From: Paenibacillus pabuli
GTDB lineage: Bacteria > Bacillota > Bacilli > Paenibacillales > Paenibacillaceae
Reading direction: 5' to 3'
NCBI RefSeq assembly: GCF_039831995.1
Contig: NZ_JBDOIO010000003.1
Coordinates: 2,914,001-2,978,000 of the forward strand
DNA length: 64,000 bases
The position numbers and the translations under genes were made by a program. Position 1 is the stretch's first letter, and each line of letters opens with the position of its first letter. The notes beneath the pieces were generated by a model. That model ran no database searches. It was not told the DNA's origin and saw only the letters and a list, made by a program, of their open reading frames with translations. Positions 34,895 to 44,272 of this stretch are shown here, piece by piece.

Positions 34895-35869
34895 ATGCAA
34901 ATCAAAGGACTTCACCACGTATCCGCACTGACCGCACATGCCGCTGAAAACTATCGCTTTTACACCAATGTCATGGGCCTTCGCCTGATCAAAAAAACAG
35001 TAAACCAGGATGACGTTTCCGTATACCACCTCTTCTATGGAGATGAAAAAGGCAATCCCGGCACCGAGCTGACATTCTTCGAGATTCCGATGGCCGGACA
35101 GACACGCGAAGGCGTGAACAGCATCTCTGCTACTTCGCTGCGCGTTCCTAATGATGCCGCTCTCCAGTATTGGATCCAACGGTTTGATGAATATGAAGTA
35201 CCTCATGGTGAAATTACGAATCGTGGTGGCCGTGCAACACTTTCATTTACTGATTTTGAAAACCAGCGTCTGATCTTGGTGTCTGACGAGAACAACACAG
35301 GTGTACCTGGGGGAAAACCATGGGATCAGAGCCCGGTACCGACTGAATACGGTATTGTAGGCCTTGGTCCTGTACACCTCACCGTTCAGGACGCATCGTT
35401 GACGGCAACGGTTCTCACGGAGCTGCTTGGATTCCGCCAAAAAGGAACCTACCCTGCTTTTGTTGCAGGACAACCGGATGTCCTTATATTTGAATCTGGT
35501 GAAGGAGGCAGTGGTTCCGAGGTCCATGTAGAGGAGCGTAACGACTTGCCAATCGAGAGACCTGGACGTGGTAGCGTACACCATGTTGCATTCCGGGTGG
35601 ATAATGAAGAGGAATTGAGACAATGGGTGGAACGTGTTCGTAACTTCAGTTTCCCGAATTCCGGTTTCGTCGATCGTTTTTACTTCCGTTCCCTGTATTT
35701 CCGTGAAGCGAACGGCATCCTGTTTGAGCTCGCAACGGATGGTCCTGGTTTCGATACAGACGAGGAACTTGCCCATTTGGGAGAATCGCTCGCTCTGCCA
35801 CCATTCCTGGAAAGCCGCCGGGCAGAGATTGAAGCCAATCTCAAACCTCTCGATACAATGATTCGTTAA
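34895..35869 (+). CDS. VOC-superfamily ring-cleaving dioxygenase, MhqO/MhqA-like
   Basis: 324-aa protein with two tandem glyoxalase/dioxygenase (VOC) modules. Module 1 begins IKGLHHVSALTAHAAENYRF (metal His7/8 region), module 2 begins near residue 155 (LGPVHLTVQDASLTATVLTE), and the second half supplies SVHHVAFRVDNEEEL and the Glu in NGILFELATDG. Such proteins (YdfO, YkcA) give protection against quinones and diamide by ring cleavage. AGGAGG precedes the ATG. A candidate MhqR box lies upstream. Exact substrate unknown. Confidence 0.88.
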   Translation: MQIKGLHHVSALTAHAAENYRFYTNVMGLRLIKKTVNQDDVSVYHLFYGDEKGNPGTELTFFEIPMAGQTREGVNSISATSLRVPNDAALQYWIQRFDEYEVPHGEITNRGGRATLSFTDFENQRLILVSDENNTGVPGGKPWDQSPVPTEYGIVGLGPVHLTVQDASLTATVLTELLGFRQKGTYPAFVAGQPDVLIFESGEGGSGSEVHVEERNDLPIERPGRGSVHHVAFRVDNEEELRQWVERVRNFSFPNSGFVDRFYFRSLYFREANGILFELATDGPGFDTDEELAHLGESLALPPFLESRRAEIEANLKPLDTMIR

Positions 35870-35903
35870 GAGTTCATAACTCTAGACTATTTCTCTCAAA
35901 CCA

Positions 35904-35972
35904 AAAACGATTATTGCATGCGTCGGGGGTTCAGCTGAACCTTCTAACGTAATGACAATAATCGTTTTTTTA
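35904..35972 (+). terminator. long-stem terminator after the dioxygenase gene
   Basis: AAAACGATTATTG pairs with CAATAATCGTTTT, with an inner GGTTCAGCTGAACC hairpin, followed by a T-run. Confidence 0.8.
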
Positions 35973-35986
35973 TAAACAATAAAATA

Positions 35987-36694
35987 TTATTTAGTCAGAT
36001 AAGAAGTAGTCAATGGAACGAACAGCGAAGAACCCGGTTCTTCATCAACGATCTCCACAAAAACAAAATCAGCCTCGGAAACATCAACATCTACACCCTG
36101 CAATCCACGATCTGCTGCAACGGTGAGTGTTTTCAGGGTTGTATTATTATGATCTATAATTCTGATCTCGTGGGAACCCGCAATGGCTGCCAGTTCCAGA
36201 TGTAATTTGGAATACTTTTTTTGTGTCATGATCTGAAAGCTTTCGCCTTGTTTCACGGAGTCCGTATGAAGATATACATCTTTGTAGTCTTTCCCTTTAT
36301 ACGAGGTGTCGCTCGGATCCTTGGTGTGCCAACCGGAGGTTCCGAGCACAGTTGCTCCAAGTGAACTCAATGTCAACTTATTCTCTTCAGGTGCAGCAGA
36401 TCCGTTGTTACTGCCGATCAGAACCGAGGAGTTTGCGCTGTCATAAGTGATTTCCGTACCGAGTAATGTCCCCACTGCACGCACTGGCAAATACGTTGTT
36501 CCATTGTAGGTAATTGGCAGTACCGTCTTGCCATTGGCATCTTTGGCTGTCACGGTTGCTCCATTCATTTTCAGAGAAATCTTGCTGTTCAGATAGGCCT
36601 TAATTGGTTCAAGTCCTGTTGCTGCCAGTGCCCCTGTACCAATACCGAGTGTCAGTGTGCCCACCATCAGTCCGATTACGGCTTTTTTCTTCAC
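35987..36694 (-). CDS. secreted stalk-domain (copper amine oxidase N-like) protein
   Basis: 235-aa exported protein. GTG start at 36694 preceded by AGGAGGG. A signal peptide (VIGLMVGTLTLGIGTGALAA) is followed by a 'copper amine oxidase N-terminal-like' stalk domain: PITYNGTTYLPVRAVGTLLG and EITYDSANSSVLIG (about residues 60-95). The C-terminal part is beta-rich (GWHTKDPSDTSYKGKDYKDV) without a family I know. These stalk domains are abundant in Paenibacillus secreted proteins and are thought structural. Confidence 0.82.
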   Translation of the reverse strand: MKKKAVIGLMVGTLTLGIGTGALAATGLEPIKAYLNSKISLKMNGATVTAKDANGKTVLPITYNGTTYLPVRAVGTLLGTEITYDSANSSVLIGSNNGSAAPEENKLTLSSLGATVLGTSGWHTKDPSDTSYKGKDYKDVYLHTDSVKQGESFQIMTQKKYSKLHLELAAIAGSHEIRIIDHNNTTLKTLTVAADRGLQGVDVDVSEADFVFVEIVDEEPGSSLFVPLTTSYLTK

Positions 36695-36940
36695 TATAAA
36701 TCCCTCCTGTAACCAAATTGGTTTGTCCTTTATACATTTAAACGACTAAAGTGGTATTGTCAACCATTTTTAATTCAATATTTTGGAAATATCTCTGTAT
36801 AAGAACAGCACAAAGTGAGGCTGAGTATCCCCGTTTTTTTTCAGCCCCACCGTTCCTACCCCTGCCTAATAAGGCAGAAGCATAAGTTATTCTTTTATGA
36901 CAAGCAAGCATCAATCTCTTAAATCTTCTACTCCGTGGCT

Positions 36941-37780
36941 TCAATCAAACGATTCATAATACTCATCTTCATACGCTTCAGTACTGTATTCCACATTCAC
37001 TGCCTTCCATCCGCCATCCTGATATTCATAAGCAAATGTTAGATCTCCGTCGTACCCAGCCGGTCCATATGCGCCAGACGCCGTGACTTTCAACTTGCCG
37101 TTCTCCACACTGTAATACACGACATCGCCGAATTGAAGTTCATCATTATAGGCTATGCCATCCGTTTCTTCCTCAATTTGAGAAGGCTCTAACTTTACCC
37201 CATCCAACGTTACGTCAATGGTCACTTTCCCAGGCGTAACGTTCACTTTGGAGCTTATGTGCTGCTTCACAACCTCATCCAGAGGCTGCATGTTCATCTC
37301 TTCTAGCGTATCCGAATCTATGATGTGTGCCTGACCCAAATAAATACCTGTTCCGTGTCCGGAAGTGAACAGCACGATAATCTCTTTTTTGCCGTCCCCA
37401 TTCAGATCCAGTTCATGCACTTCGGGTTTGTAAGACCCGCCTTCTCCCTGCCACTTGCTGAATTCACGCGTCTGTCCATTTACTTCAAGAATCATGCCGT
37501 TATAAATATATCCTGAACCCTCCACTTGCATCGGGTATAATCTTACCTTTTCATTTTCGGGAGCAACGGAAACGTTCTCTTTTTTTACAGGAGCGTTCTC
37601 TTCTGAGGTAAAGGATGTTTCATTGGTTTCTATATTGGATGCCACGACCCCATCGGTCTGGCTGGATTGATCATCTATGTTAAGCTGTTTTTGTTCATTG
37701 GATGTTCTGGCCGCTGAGGTTGTACTGATCGTAACAACCGCCAAAACGATCATCAGCAGGATACCTGTCCACGTTTTCAA
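36941..37780 (-). CDS. exported protein with FG-GAP/EF-like calcium motif
   Basis: 279-aa protein with an N-terminal hydrophobic signal or anchor (WTGILLMIVLAVVTISTTSA), an acidic Ser/Thr/Glu linker to about residue 80, and a C-terminal beta-rich domain. The segment LDLNGDGKKEIIVLFTSGHG (about 126-145) is a DxNxDGxxE calcium-binding loop of VCBS/FG-GAP type, resembling the YqiA/TcaA-style export proteins of Paenibacillus. Start is TTG 37780 with AAGGAG. Function unknown. The 246 bases between it and the next gene downstream show only AT-rich sequence and no credible gene. Confidence 0.72.
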   Translation of the reverse strand: MKTWTGILLMIVLAVVTISTTSAARTSNEQKQLNIDDQSSQTDGVVASNIETNETSFTSEENAPVKKENVSVAPENEKVRLYPMQVEGSGYIYNGMILEVNGQTREFSKWQGEGGSYKPEVHELDLNGDGKKEIIVLFTSGHGTGIYLGQAHIIDSDTLEEMNMQPLDEVVKQHISSKVNVTPGKVTIDVTLDGVKLEPSQIEEETDGIAYNDELQFGDVVYYSVENGKLKVTASGAYGPAGYDGDLTFAYEYQDGGWKAVNVEYSTEAYEDEYYESFD

Positions 37781-37952
37781 TATTCTGGGCTCCTTCTTTT
37801 AAAAATGGAATACTACAACTATTATATCGTCATTTATCGCCCAGTCGTTGCGAATTTGTTAATGTTTCATAAAAAAAACTTTACAAACCTCTAATTTTGC
37901 GAAAGAATGTTCGGGTTTATCCATATAAAGAAAAAAACATTCCGGAAACAGC

Positions 37953-39230
37953 TTAAGGCTGCATCCGAAATGCTTTTGTTTTGTCCATCAAACGATCCGT
38001 TAATTGTCTCAACTCTTCAGCCGAAGAGGAGATTTCCTGCATGATTGCCGTCTCCTCATGAGCGGCATCCATAATCCGTCTAGCCTCGTCCGAGAACGAG
38101 CCGGCTTTTCCTTGAATCTGTTTAACGTGACCATGTGTCCGTTCAACCCGAACGGTCTGCTCTGCAATTTTGGAGCCGATCTCATGAGCGCCTTTCATGA
38201 ATACCTCAACCGTTCCAGTCAGCTCCAGCAGCGTCTGATCGACATTAATGGTGCGCTGGGACTCATTCACGACAAGTCCGTGCTGCTCATGAATCAGCTG
38301 TGCCGTATCGCGGATACGCTGCTGAACACGGCTGATCAGTTCGTTTATTCGGTGAACCGATTGTGTACTCTCGTCCGACAGCTTGCGAATCTGCTGGGCA
38401 ACCACAGCAAAACCTGCTCCCTCTTCTCCGGCACGCGCTGCCTCAATGGATGCATTTAGAGCAAGAAGTGCTGTCTCCTCCGCGATGTTTTTGACCGATT
38501 GCGTAATGGCCTCAATATCCGAGGCTTCCTTCTCTAGAACCAGCATGATGTCCCGGGAACGATTATGCGATACAGCCAGCTCGTCCATTCCTTTCATCAG
38601 CAACGAAAATGTCTGCTTCGTATGATCCACCGACTGTTCCATCTGCCCTGACATCTCTGTCATACCGATCGATTGGGTATGCATGCGCTGAAAATCGTTC
38701 AACATCTCATCTGCCGTGATCAGAGACTCGTGGGAAGTCACTTTTTGTTCCTCTACCCCTACGGCAATGTGATCCACCGCTTCCGACATCATTTCAATTT
38801 GTTCGGCTGCCTGGGTAATGGCTTCACTTAAAGATTGCGCATTCTGTGAGGTCGTACGCGTACTATCCGCAATGTCGTTCACAATACTTCTTAGATTAAC
38901 GACCATTGCGCGAAACGCATCATATAACACGGTAAGCTCGTCCTGCGTACGGCGCTGCGGAATTTCAGCTGTCAGATCTCCTGACGAAACTTGCTGGGCT
39001 GCCTTGGACAGGTGAACGATTGGACGGGTCAGCCAGCGGGAGGCAAACCATCCCAGAATTCCGTTCCAGCACACGCCTAGAATGAGTACTAAGGTGATAT
39101 ACAACCAGCTTGGCATGGAGAAAGAGAGCCAGTCCTGGAGAAAAAATATAAAAAAGCCGCTAGTTCCGTATGTAATAATCGAAATGAGTACCAGACCTGC
39201 GACTGTCTTTGCGCCTAAAGTCCATTTCAT
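37953..39230 (-). CDS. methyl-accepting chemotaxis-like protein lacking an extracellular domain
   Basis: 425-aa receptor. Two closely spaced TM helices (about residues 9-30 and 41-62) leave almost no external loop, so it likely senses within the membrane, through its HAMP ([20 protein letters not shown]) or via partners. The cytoplasmic coiled coil contains [20 protein letters not shown] at the hairpin tip, a good match to the MCP signature. GAGGTG precedes the ATG. No chemotaxis genes adjoin. No clear terminator; the 3' flank is AT-rich. Confidence 0.88.
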   Translation of the reverse strand: MKWTLGAKTVAGLVLISIITYGTSGFFIFFLQDWLSFSMPSWLYITLVLILGVCWNGILGWFASRWLTRPIVHLSKAAQQVSSGDLTAEIPQRRTQDELTVLYDAFRAMVVNLRSIVNDIADSTRTTSQNAQSLSEAITQAAEQIEMMSEAVDHIAVGVEEQKVTSHESLITADEMLNDFQRMHTQSIGMTEMSGQMEQSVDHTKQTFSLLMKGMDELAVSHNRSRDIMLVLEKEASDIEAITQSVKNIAEETALLALNASIEAARAGEEGAGFAVVAQQIRKLSDESTQSVHRINELISRVQQRIRDTAQLIHEQHGLVVNESQRTINVDQTLLELTGTVEVFMKGAHEIGSKIAEQTVRVERTHGHVKQIQGKAGSFSDEARRIMDAAHEETAIMQEISSSAEELRQLTDRLMDKTKAFRMQP

Positions 39231-39556
39231 GCTCGCACCTCATAGTCCTTTTTTCCTATTTTACCAATCGTCGACCAAATAACATGTGATCTACATCACT
39301 GAAAACGCTAAATCAGGGACCCATCTTGTCCAGCACGAATACCTTTTCATCCTTGTGGTGCATAATTTATAAGATAAGTTTGTTACACTTCGATTCACCC
39401 AGTACGAAGCCAGGTTAATACCCCTAATTTTAATTATTATCGGCAAATTGGGTTAAATCATTTAGCCTGGCATCCATTTTGCTTAAGTGATATACTGAGT
39501 GCGCTTCGGCATCGCCGGAGCTGACCTATTTTTGGATGCCACTGGAGGCGAAAGAA
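39231..39556. other. intergenic region upstream of aspA
   Basis: About 325 bases. Besides the sigma-54-type promoter at 39468-39484 it contains a hairpin GCGCTTCGGC-ATC-GCCGGAGC (about 39501-39521) in the expected leader, and the arms GGCATCCA (39469-39476) and TGGATGCC (39533-39540), the first of which overlaps the promoter. A CTTCG...CGAAG pair lies near 39390-39412. Upstream activator sites are not identifiable by eye. Confidence 0.5.
39468..39484 (+). promoter_or_regulatory. sigma-54 (-24/-12) promoter of aspA
   Basis: TGGCAT-CCATT-TTGCTT: GG and GC are separated by 10 bases as required, with one mismatch to TGGCAC-N5-TTGCW. Predicted transcription start about 12 bases after the GC, giving a leader of about 65 bases to aspA. 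The rpoN gene lies directly downstream of aspA. Confidence 0.68.
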
Positions 39557-40981
39557 ATGTCTACAATGTCCACACGGACGGAGAAAGATTTTATTGGTGA
39601 AAAAGAAATTCCTGCTTATGCCTATTACGGAATACAGACGGTACGGGCCGTGGAAAACTTTCCGATTACTGGCGTACCCGTGCATCGGGAGCTAGTTACA
39701 GCCCTCGCTGCCGTGAAGAAGGCTGCCGCAATCACGAATATGGAGCTGAAAATGCTGCCGCCGAAAATTGGCGATGTCATCGTGATGGCCGCTGAAGAAA
39801 TGATGAAAGGTCATCATCTGGATCATTTTATAGTTGACTCCATTCAGGGCGGTGCTGGCACCTCCATGAATATGAATATGAACGAAATTTTGGCCAATCG
39901 CGGACTTGAACTGCTGCTGCAGAACAAAGGGGATTACTTCCATTGCAACCCCAACAACCATGTGAACATGTCCCAGTCTACCAACGATGTCATTCCAACA
40001 GCACTGCGGATCGCTGCGTATCAGTTGTCTGAAACATTGCTGGCTACCATGCAGCGCCTGAAGGACGCATTTCTGAAAAAAGAAGTGGAGTTTAATGATG
40101 TTGTCAAAGTAGGACGCACCCATCTCCAGGATGCCGTGCCAATCCGTTTGGGACAAGAATTCGGTGCCTATGCACGGGTGCTGGGACGCGATATGGAGCG
40201 TCTTGAATTTGCGAATCGCCGCCTGCTGACGATCAACCTCGGAGCTACCGCAGTAGGAACAGGGCTCAATGCCAAGCCGGAGTACATCGTTAAGGTCACG
40301 GAACATTTGTCCGATGTTACCGGACTGAAGCTTCAGACGGCTGATGATCTCGTGGATGCTACTCAGAATACAGATGCTTATATGGAGCTGTCTGCTGCCC
40401 TCAAGGTATGCGCAGTCAACCTGTCCAAGATCTGTAATGATATTCGAATGATGGCTTCCGGACCGCGTGCAGGATTCAATGAGCTTCGTCTTCCGGCCCG
40501 TCAGCCAGGCTCCTCCATCATGCCAGGGAAGGTCAATCCGGTTATGGCCGAAGTGATCAACCAGGTCTCCTTCCAGGTCATGGGGAACGATCATACCATC
40601 TGCATGGCGTGTGAAGCCGGACAATTCGAATTGAATGTAATGGGCCCTGTCATCGCGTTCAACCTGCTGCAATCCCTGAAAATCATGAATAACGGCATTG
40701 ATGTGTTCACCCGTTATGCCGTGGAGGAAATGGAAGCAAACCGTGAACGCTGTGCACTGATCATGAAGCAAAGCTTCAGCGTCATTACGGCACTCAATCC
40801 GCATCTGGGCTATGATGTGGCTGCCTCCATTGTGAAGGAAGCTCTGAAAACTGGTGCTTCGCTCCAAGAAATCATTCTGGAACGCGGATTGCTCACAATC
40901 GAGGAGCTCGAAGAAATCATGCATCCCGAACAGATGACTACACCGGGTATTGCTGGTGAGCGTTTCCTGCACAATATGTAA
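39557..40981 (+). CDS. aspA: aspartate ammonia-lyase (aspartase)
   Basis: Converts L-aspartate to fumarate and ammonia. 474 aa, the usual aspartase length. Substrate-binding segments QGGAGTSMNMNMNE and STNDVIPT, and the fumarase/aspartase signature GSSIMPGKVNP (about residue 320), whose first Ser is the catalytic base, are all intact. GGAGG at 39544-39548 puts the start at ATG 39557, 21 bases into the open frame. A sigma-54-type promoter upstream suggests induction by an enhancer-binding protein when amino acids are used as carbon or nitrogen source. Terminated by a strong shared hairpin. Confidence 0.95.
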   Translation: MSTMSTRTEKDFIGEKEIPAYAYYGIQTVRAVENFPITGVPVHRELVTALAAVKKAAAITNMELKMLPPKIGDVIVMAAEEMMKGHHLDHFIVDSIQGGAGTSMNMNMNEILANRGLELLLQNKGDYFHCNPNNHVNMSQSTNDVIPTALRIAAYQLSETLLATMQRLKDAFLKKEVEFNDVVKVGRTHLQDAVPIRLGQEFGAYARVLGRDMERLEFANRRLLTINLGATAVGTGLNAKPEYIVKVTEHLSDVTGLKLQTADDLVDATQNTDAYMELSAALKVCAVNLSKICNDIRMMASGPRAGFNELRLPARQPGSSIMPGKVNPVMAEVINQVSFQVMGNDHTICMACEAGQFELNVMGPVIAFNLLQSLKIMNNGIDVFTRYAVEEMEANRERCALIMKQSFSVITALNPHLGYDVAASIVKEALKTGASLQEIILERGLLTIEELEEIMHPEQMTTPGIAGERFLHNM

Positions 40982-41024
40982 TGAGGTTTGACTGACTCGA
41001 ACTCATTATGATTATTGATCAAAA

Positions 41025-41071
41025 CAGAAAGCCCCTGCACACCGTTAATTCTGGTGAGCAGGGGCTTTCTG
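41025..41071. terminator. bidirectional terminator between aspA and rpoN
   Basis: CAGAAAGCCCCTGC pairs with GCAGGGGCTTTCTG; T-runs occur on both strands. Confidence 0.9.
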
Positions 41072-41120
41072 TTGATATAATGCTTGCTATAAGTAGGAAG
41101 ACATAACTGCAAATGTCTGT

Positions 41121-42425
41121 TTACCTCCAGCGCTTGCGCTCAAGCGAAGACAGGATGTGCAGCTCCTCCCTGTACTTTGCCACCGTTCTGCGGGAGATCC
41201 TGATTCCCTCCTCGGCGAGCAGCTCTGCCAATTGGCTGTCCGAATACGGCCGGCAAACCTGCTCCGTACGGATGAGCACCTTCAATCGAAGTTTAACCGC
41301 TGCGGCAGAAGCCGGATCTCCAGAAGCCGTCTCAATACCTGTCGTAAAAAAGGACTTCAATTCAAATACCCCATAGGGTGTCTGAACATATTTTCCGTTA
41401 ACGGCACGGCTTACCGTGGACTCATGCATGCCAATCCTCTCGGCAACGATTGCCAGATTGAGCGGTTTCAGGCCAGCTGGTCCTTCATGCAAAAAATATA
41501 CCTGCTCACTCATCACCGCCGTGAGAACACGCATCAAGGTTCTGCGCCGCAGCTGCACACTGCGAACAATGGCTCTCGCCTCCGCTGCCCGCGCCGACCA
41601 GACTTCACCAGGAGTTTCACGCCTGATCCAGCGGGAACATTCTTCATTCATGGATACACGAAGGTTCCCTGCCGAGTGGAGCTCCATATAAATCTCGCCA
41701 TCCCGCAGTTCCACAACGGCATCCGGAATGATGTAATGAGGGCGCTCATGGCATCCAATGGAACGGCAGGGCTTAGGATTAAGCCCAGTAATGTAATTAT
41801 ACGCTGCTTCTGCCTCACGTGAGGATATGCCGAGCCTAGTTCCCGCTTTGCCCGGATGGAATGGTACGAGTTCCGCCAGCCCTGCCTCGACCATCCGCTC
41901 TGCATGACGAGCGGCTGACGGATCCCGACGGATCTGAAGCAGCAAGCACTCATGCACGGTGCGTGCCCCCACGCCTGCCGGATCCAGCGACTGAAGGATA
42001 TCCAATCCTGCTTCCGCCTCAGCCGCGGATATGCGAAATACCGATGACAATTCGGCCAGATCCATCGTCAGATAACCGTCATCATTGACACACCCCGCCA
42101 AATATTCAGCTGCTGCCTCCAGCGCAGGCGGGAGATCCAGCAAGCGAATCTGAGCGGATAGCAGCTGCTCAAGCGTTGGCTCAGCACTTTTGGCCTGCAG
42201 CAGCGGGTCGTAGGAAGCAAATGTTCTCTGATTTCCTTTCCGCGAGAGGCGGACCAGCGGTGCTGTGTGCTCCTCCACTTCAAGTACCGGATTTTCATCT
42301 GCCGCTTCCTGCAAATAACGGTTCAAATCCTGACCGGCTAACGTCAACAAGTGAATGGACTGTTTCATCTCTGGCGTCATGGACAGCCGAACACGCTGCT
42401 CCTGAACCAGCTGCATCTCTAGCAT
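41121..42425 (-). CDS. rpoN: RNA polymerase sigma-54 factor
   Basis: 434-aa sigma factor (SigL in Bacillus) that recognises -24/-12 promoters and needs an ATP-driven activator. Region I is Gln/Leu-rich (QEQRVRLSMTPEMKQSIHLL), the core-binding region follows, and the C-terminus ends with the RpoN box in RRTVAKYREELHI. AAGGAGG precedes the ATG. It lies 100 bases downstream of rocA on the same strand with no evident terminator, so may also be transcribed from the sigma-54 promoter of rocA. Three such promoters are found within 5 kb. Confidence 0.95.
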   Translation of the reverse strand: MLEMQLVQEQRVRLSMTPEMKQSIHLLTLAGQDLNRYLQEAADENPVLEVEEHTAPLVRLSRKGNQRTFASYDPLLQAKSAEPTLEQLLSAQIRLLDLPPALEAAAEYLAGCVNDDGYLTMDLAELSSVFRISAAEAEAGLDILQSLDPAGVGARTVHECLLLQIRRDPSAARHAERMVEAGLAELVPFHPGKAGTRLGISSREAEAAYNYITGLNPKPCRSIGCHERPHYIIPDAVVELRDGEIYMELHSAGNLRVSMNEECSRWIRRETPGEVWSARAAEARAIVRSVQLRRRTLMRVLTAVMSEQVYFLHEGPAGLKPLNLAIVAERIGMHESTVSRAVNGKYVQTPYGVFELKSFFTTGIETASGDPASAAAVKLRLKVLIRTEQVCRPYSDSQLAELLAEEGIRISRRTVAKYREELHILSSLERKRWR

Positions 42426-42525
42426 GATTCCCCCTCCTTCTGCGCGGATTGGAATTTGATTTATATTTTCCAGAAAAATAGCACAAAAGTAAATGGTTTG
42501 TCAGAAGCCACAGCGACTGTTCCCC

Positions 42526-44073
42526 TCAATACTTTTCCGAAACCAGCTTCGCTTGAGTAAACAGCAGCAGGTAGTCTCTTCCGCCCGCTTTGGAGTCCGT
42601 GCCTGACATATTGAATCCGCCAAACGGATGAGCGCCAACCAAAGCACCCGTGCATTTCCGGTTAAAGTACAGATTCCCGGCAAAAAACTCTCGTCTCGCC
42701 AGTTCCAGATGCGCACGATTCCGTGAAATGACTGCACCTGTCAAGCCATAATCGGTGTTGTTCGCAATATGAAGTGCTTCCTCAAACGTATCTGCCTTGA
42801 TAAACGCAAGTACAGGTCCAAAAATCTCTTCCTGTGCAATCCGGGCCAGCGGGTCAACATCCGCGATAATCGTCGGTTCAATGAAATAGCCTTGGGTATC
42901 CCCTGTGCCTCCGCCTAATACAAGCCTTCCTTCTCCCTTGCCCACTTCAATATATTCATTGATTTTGCCATACGCCTTGTCATCAATTACTGGGCCTACT
43001 TGACTGCCCACTTCGAGCGGACTACCCATCGTAAGCTTCTTCGTACGCTCAATGACCATCTGCAATACTTCATCATATACATCCTTATGAATAATGGCTC
43101 GGGAACACGCGGAACATTTCTGTCCGGAGAATCCGAATGCCGAAGCGGTTATGGAGTCCGCAGCCAGCTCCAGATCACTTTCGCTGTCCACAACGATGGA
43201 ATCTTTACCGCCCATTTCTGCAATCACCCGTTTGATCCACTTTTGCCCTGGAGCCGTGCGGGCAGCCCGTTCATTGATCCGCAGACCCACATCTCTCGAA
43301 CCGGTGAAGCTGATAAATCGGGTCAGCGCATGGTCCACAAGGTAATCGCCCACTTCGCTGCCCGGGCCTGGCAAATAGTTCACTACGCCATCCGGTACTC
43401 CTGCCTCAGCCAGCAGTTCCATGAATTTGGCTGCAATTACCGGCGTCGGGCTGGCCGGCTTTAAAACGACCGTATTTCCTGAAACAAGCGCGGCAGAAGT
43501 CATGCCAGCCATAATGGCCAGCGGGAAGTTCCACGGCGGAATAACAACCCCCACGCCAAGCGGGATATAGGTCAGTTCATTATCTTCACCTGCAATCCGG
43601 GTCAAGGGCTGGGGTTCGCTTAGACGCTGCATTTCCCTCGCATAGAACTCCATAAAATCAATAGCTTCCGCTGTATCTGCATCCGCCTCCGGCCATGTTT
43701 TGCCTGCTTCATACACCATCCATGCAGAGAATTCATGCTTGCGCAGACGCATAAGCGCAGCTGCTTTGAACAAATATCGTGCACGTTCATTCGGATCTGT
43801 ATGTTTCCAGGTACGGAACGTTTCTGCTGCTGTCTGAATCGCCTGCTCTGCCAGCTCCTGATTAGCCTGAAAAACGGTTCCAATCACCTGATCCTTAGCC
43901 GCCGGGTTAACGGAAGTTGACGTGCGACTGCTCGTTATTTTCTGCCCGCCGATAATCATGGAATATTCCTGTCCAAGCTCAGATTCCACCTTGCGAAGTG
44001 CGCTCTCAAAGGCTTCCTTGTTCGCTGGTACAGCAAAGGGCGTAAATGGTTCGTTAACAAAAGGGATATTCAT
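42526..44073 (-). CDS. rocA: L-glutamate gamma-semialdehyde (1-pyrroline-5-carboxylate) dehydrogenase
   Basis: 515-aa NAD-dependent aldehyde dehydrogenase completing proline (and arginine) breakdown to glutamate. [11 protein letters not shown] is the cofactor-binding region, the general-base Glu is in [11 protein letters not shown] (about residue 288), and the nucleophile Cys is in [12 protein letters not shown] (about 322). N-terminal [20 protein letters not shown] is characteristic of RocA/PutC. GAAGGAGG precedes the ATG. A perfect sigma-54 promoter lies 80-100 bases upstream on the minus strand; proline dehydrogenase is divergent. rpoN follows. Confidence 0.95.
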   Translation of the reverse strand: MNIPFVNEPFTPFAVPANKEAFESALRKVESELGQEYSMIIGGQKITSSRTSTSVNPAAKDQVIGTVFQANQELAEQAIQTAAETFRTWKHTDPNERARYLFKAAALMRLRKHEFSAWMVYEAGKTWPEADADTAEAIDFMEFYAREMQRLSEPQPLTRIAGEDNELTYIPLGVGVVIPPWNFPLAIMAGMTSAALVSGNTVVLKPASPTPVIAAKFMELLAEAGVPDGVVNYLPGPGSEVGDYLVDHALTRFISFTGSRDVGLRINERAARTAPGQKWIKRVIAEMGGKDSIVVDSESDLELAADSITASAFGFSGQKCSACSRAIIHKDVYDEVLQMVIERTKKLTMGSPLEVGSQVGPVIDDKAYGKINEYIEVGKGEGRLVLGGGTGDTQGYFIEPTIIADVDPLARIAQEEIFGPVLAFIKADTFEEALHIANNTDYGLTGAVISRNRAHLELARREFFAGNLYFNRKCTGALVGAHPFGGFNMSGTDSKAGGRDYLLLFTQAKLVSEKY

Positions 44074-44155
44074 GAATAATTCCTCCTTCAGGATGTTGGA
44101 ATCGCTGGCTGCTCGCCTGATTTACCATGCTATTTCACTCTCACCCAATATATGT

Positions 44156-44171
44156 AGCAAGATCCGTGCCA
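44156..44171 (-). promoter_or_regulatory. sigma-54 (-24/-12) promoter of rocA
   Basis: Minus strand reads TGGCAC-GGATC-TTGCT, an exact match to TGGCAC-N5-TTGCW, about 85 bases upstream of the rocA start codon. Confidence 0.87.
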
Positions 44172-44211
44172 ACTCCGATTAAGAATGAATATTTTAATAA
44201 AATAAATGGTC

Positions 44212-44228
44212 TGGCACGATTCTTGCTT
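44212..44228 (+). promoter_or_regulatory. sigma-54 (-24/-12) promoter of putB
   Basis: TGGCAC-GATTC-TTGCTT, an exact consensus match, ends about 45 bases before the putB start. It is back-to-back with the rocA promoter; the 40 bases between them include the 13-base palindrome ATTTTAATAAAAT at 44191-44203, a possible activator or IHF-like site. Confidence 0.87.
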
Positions 44229-44272
44229 CGGTAAAGGGTTATACGAGCATGATCCCTAAGGAGGAAACTAGC

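Noticed and set aside
36738..36944. 68-aa frame on the minus strand between two secreted-protein genes
   Set aside because: No Shine-Dalgarno site, basic low-quality translation, AT-rich non-coding appearance.
39692..40972. 426-aa frame antisense to aspA
   Set aside because: It mirrors a strongly conserved enzyme gene; the His/Gln/Cys-rich translation is typical of antisense frames and no start signal is present.
42426..42525. Terminator between rocA and rpoN
   Set aside because: Only short, imperfect pairing (CAGTCGC region) without a T-run was found, so no terminator is called.
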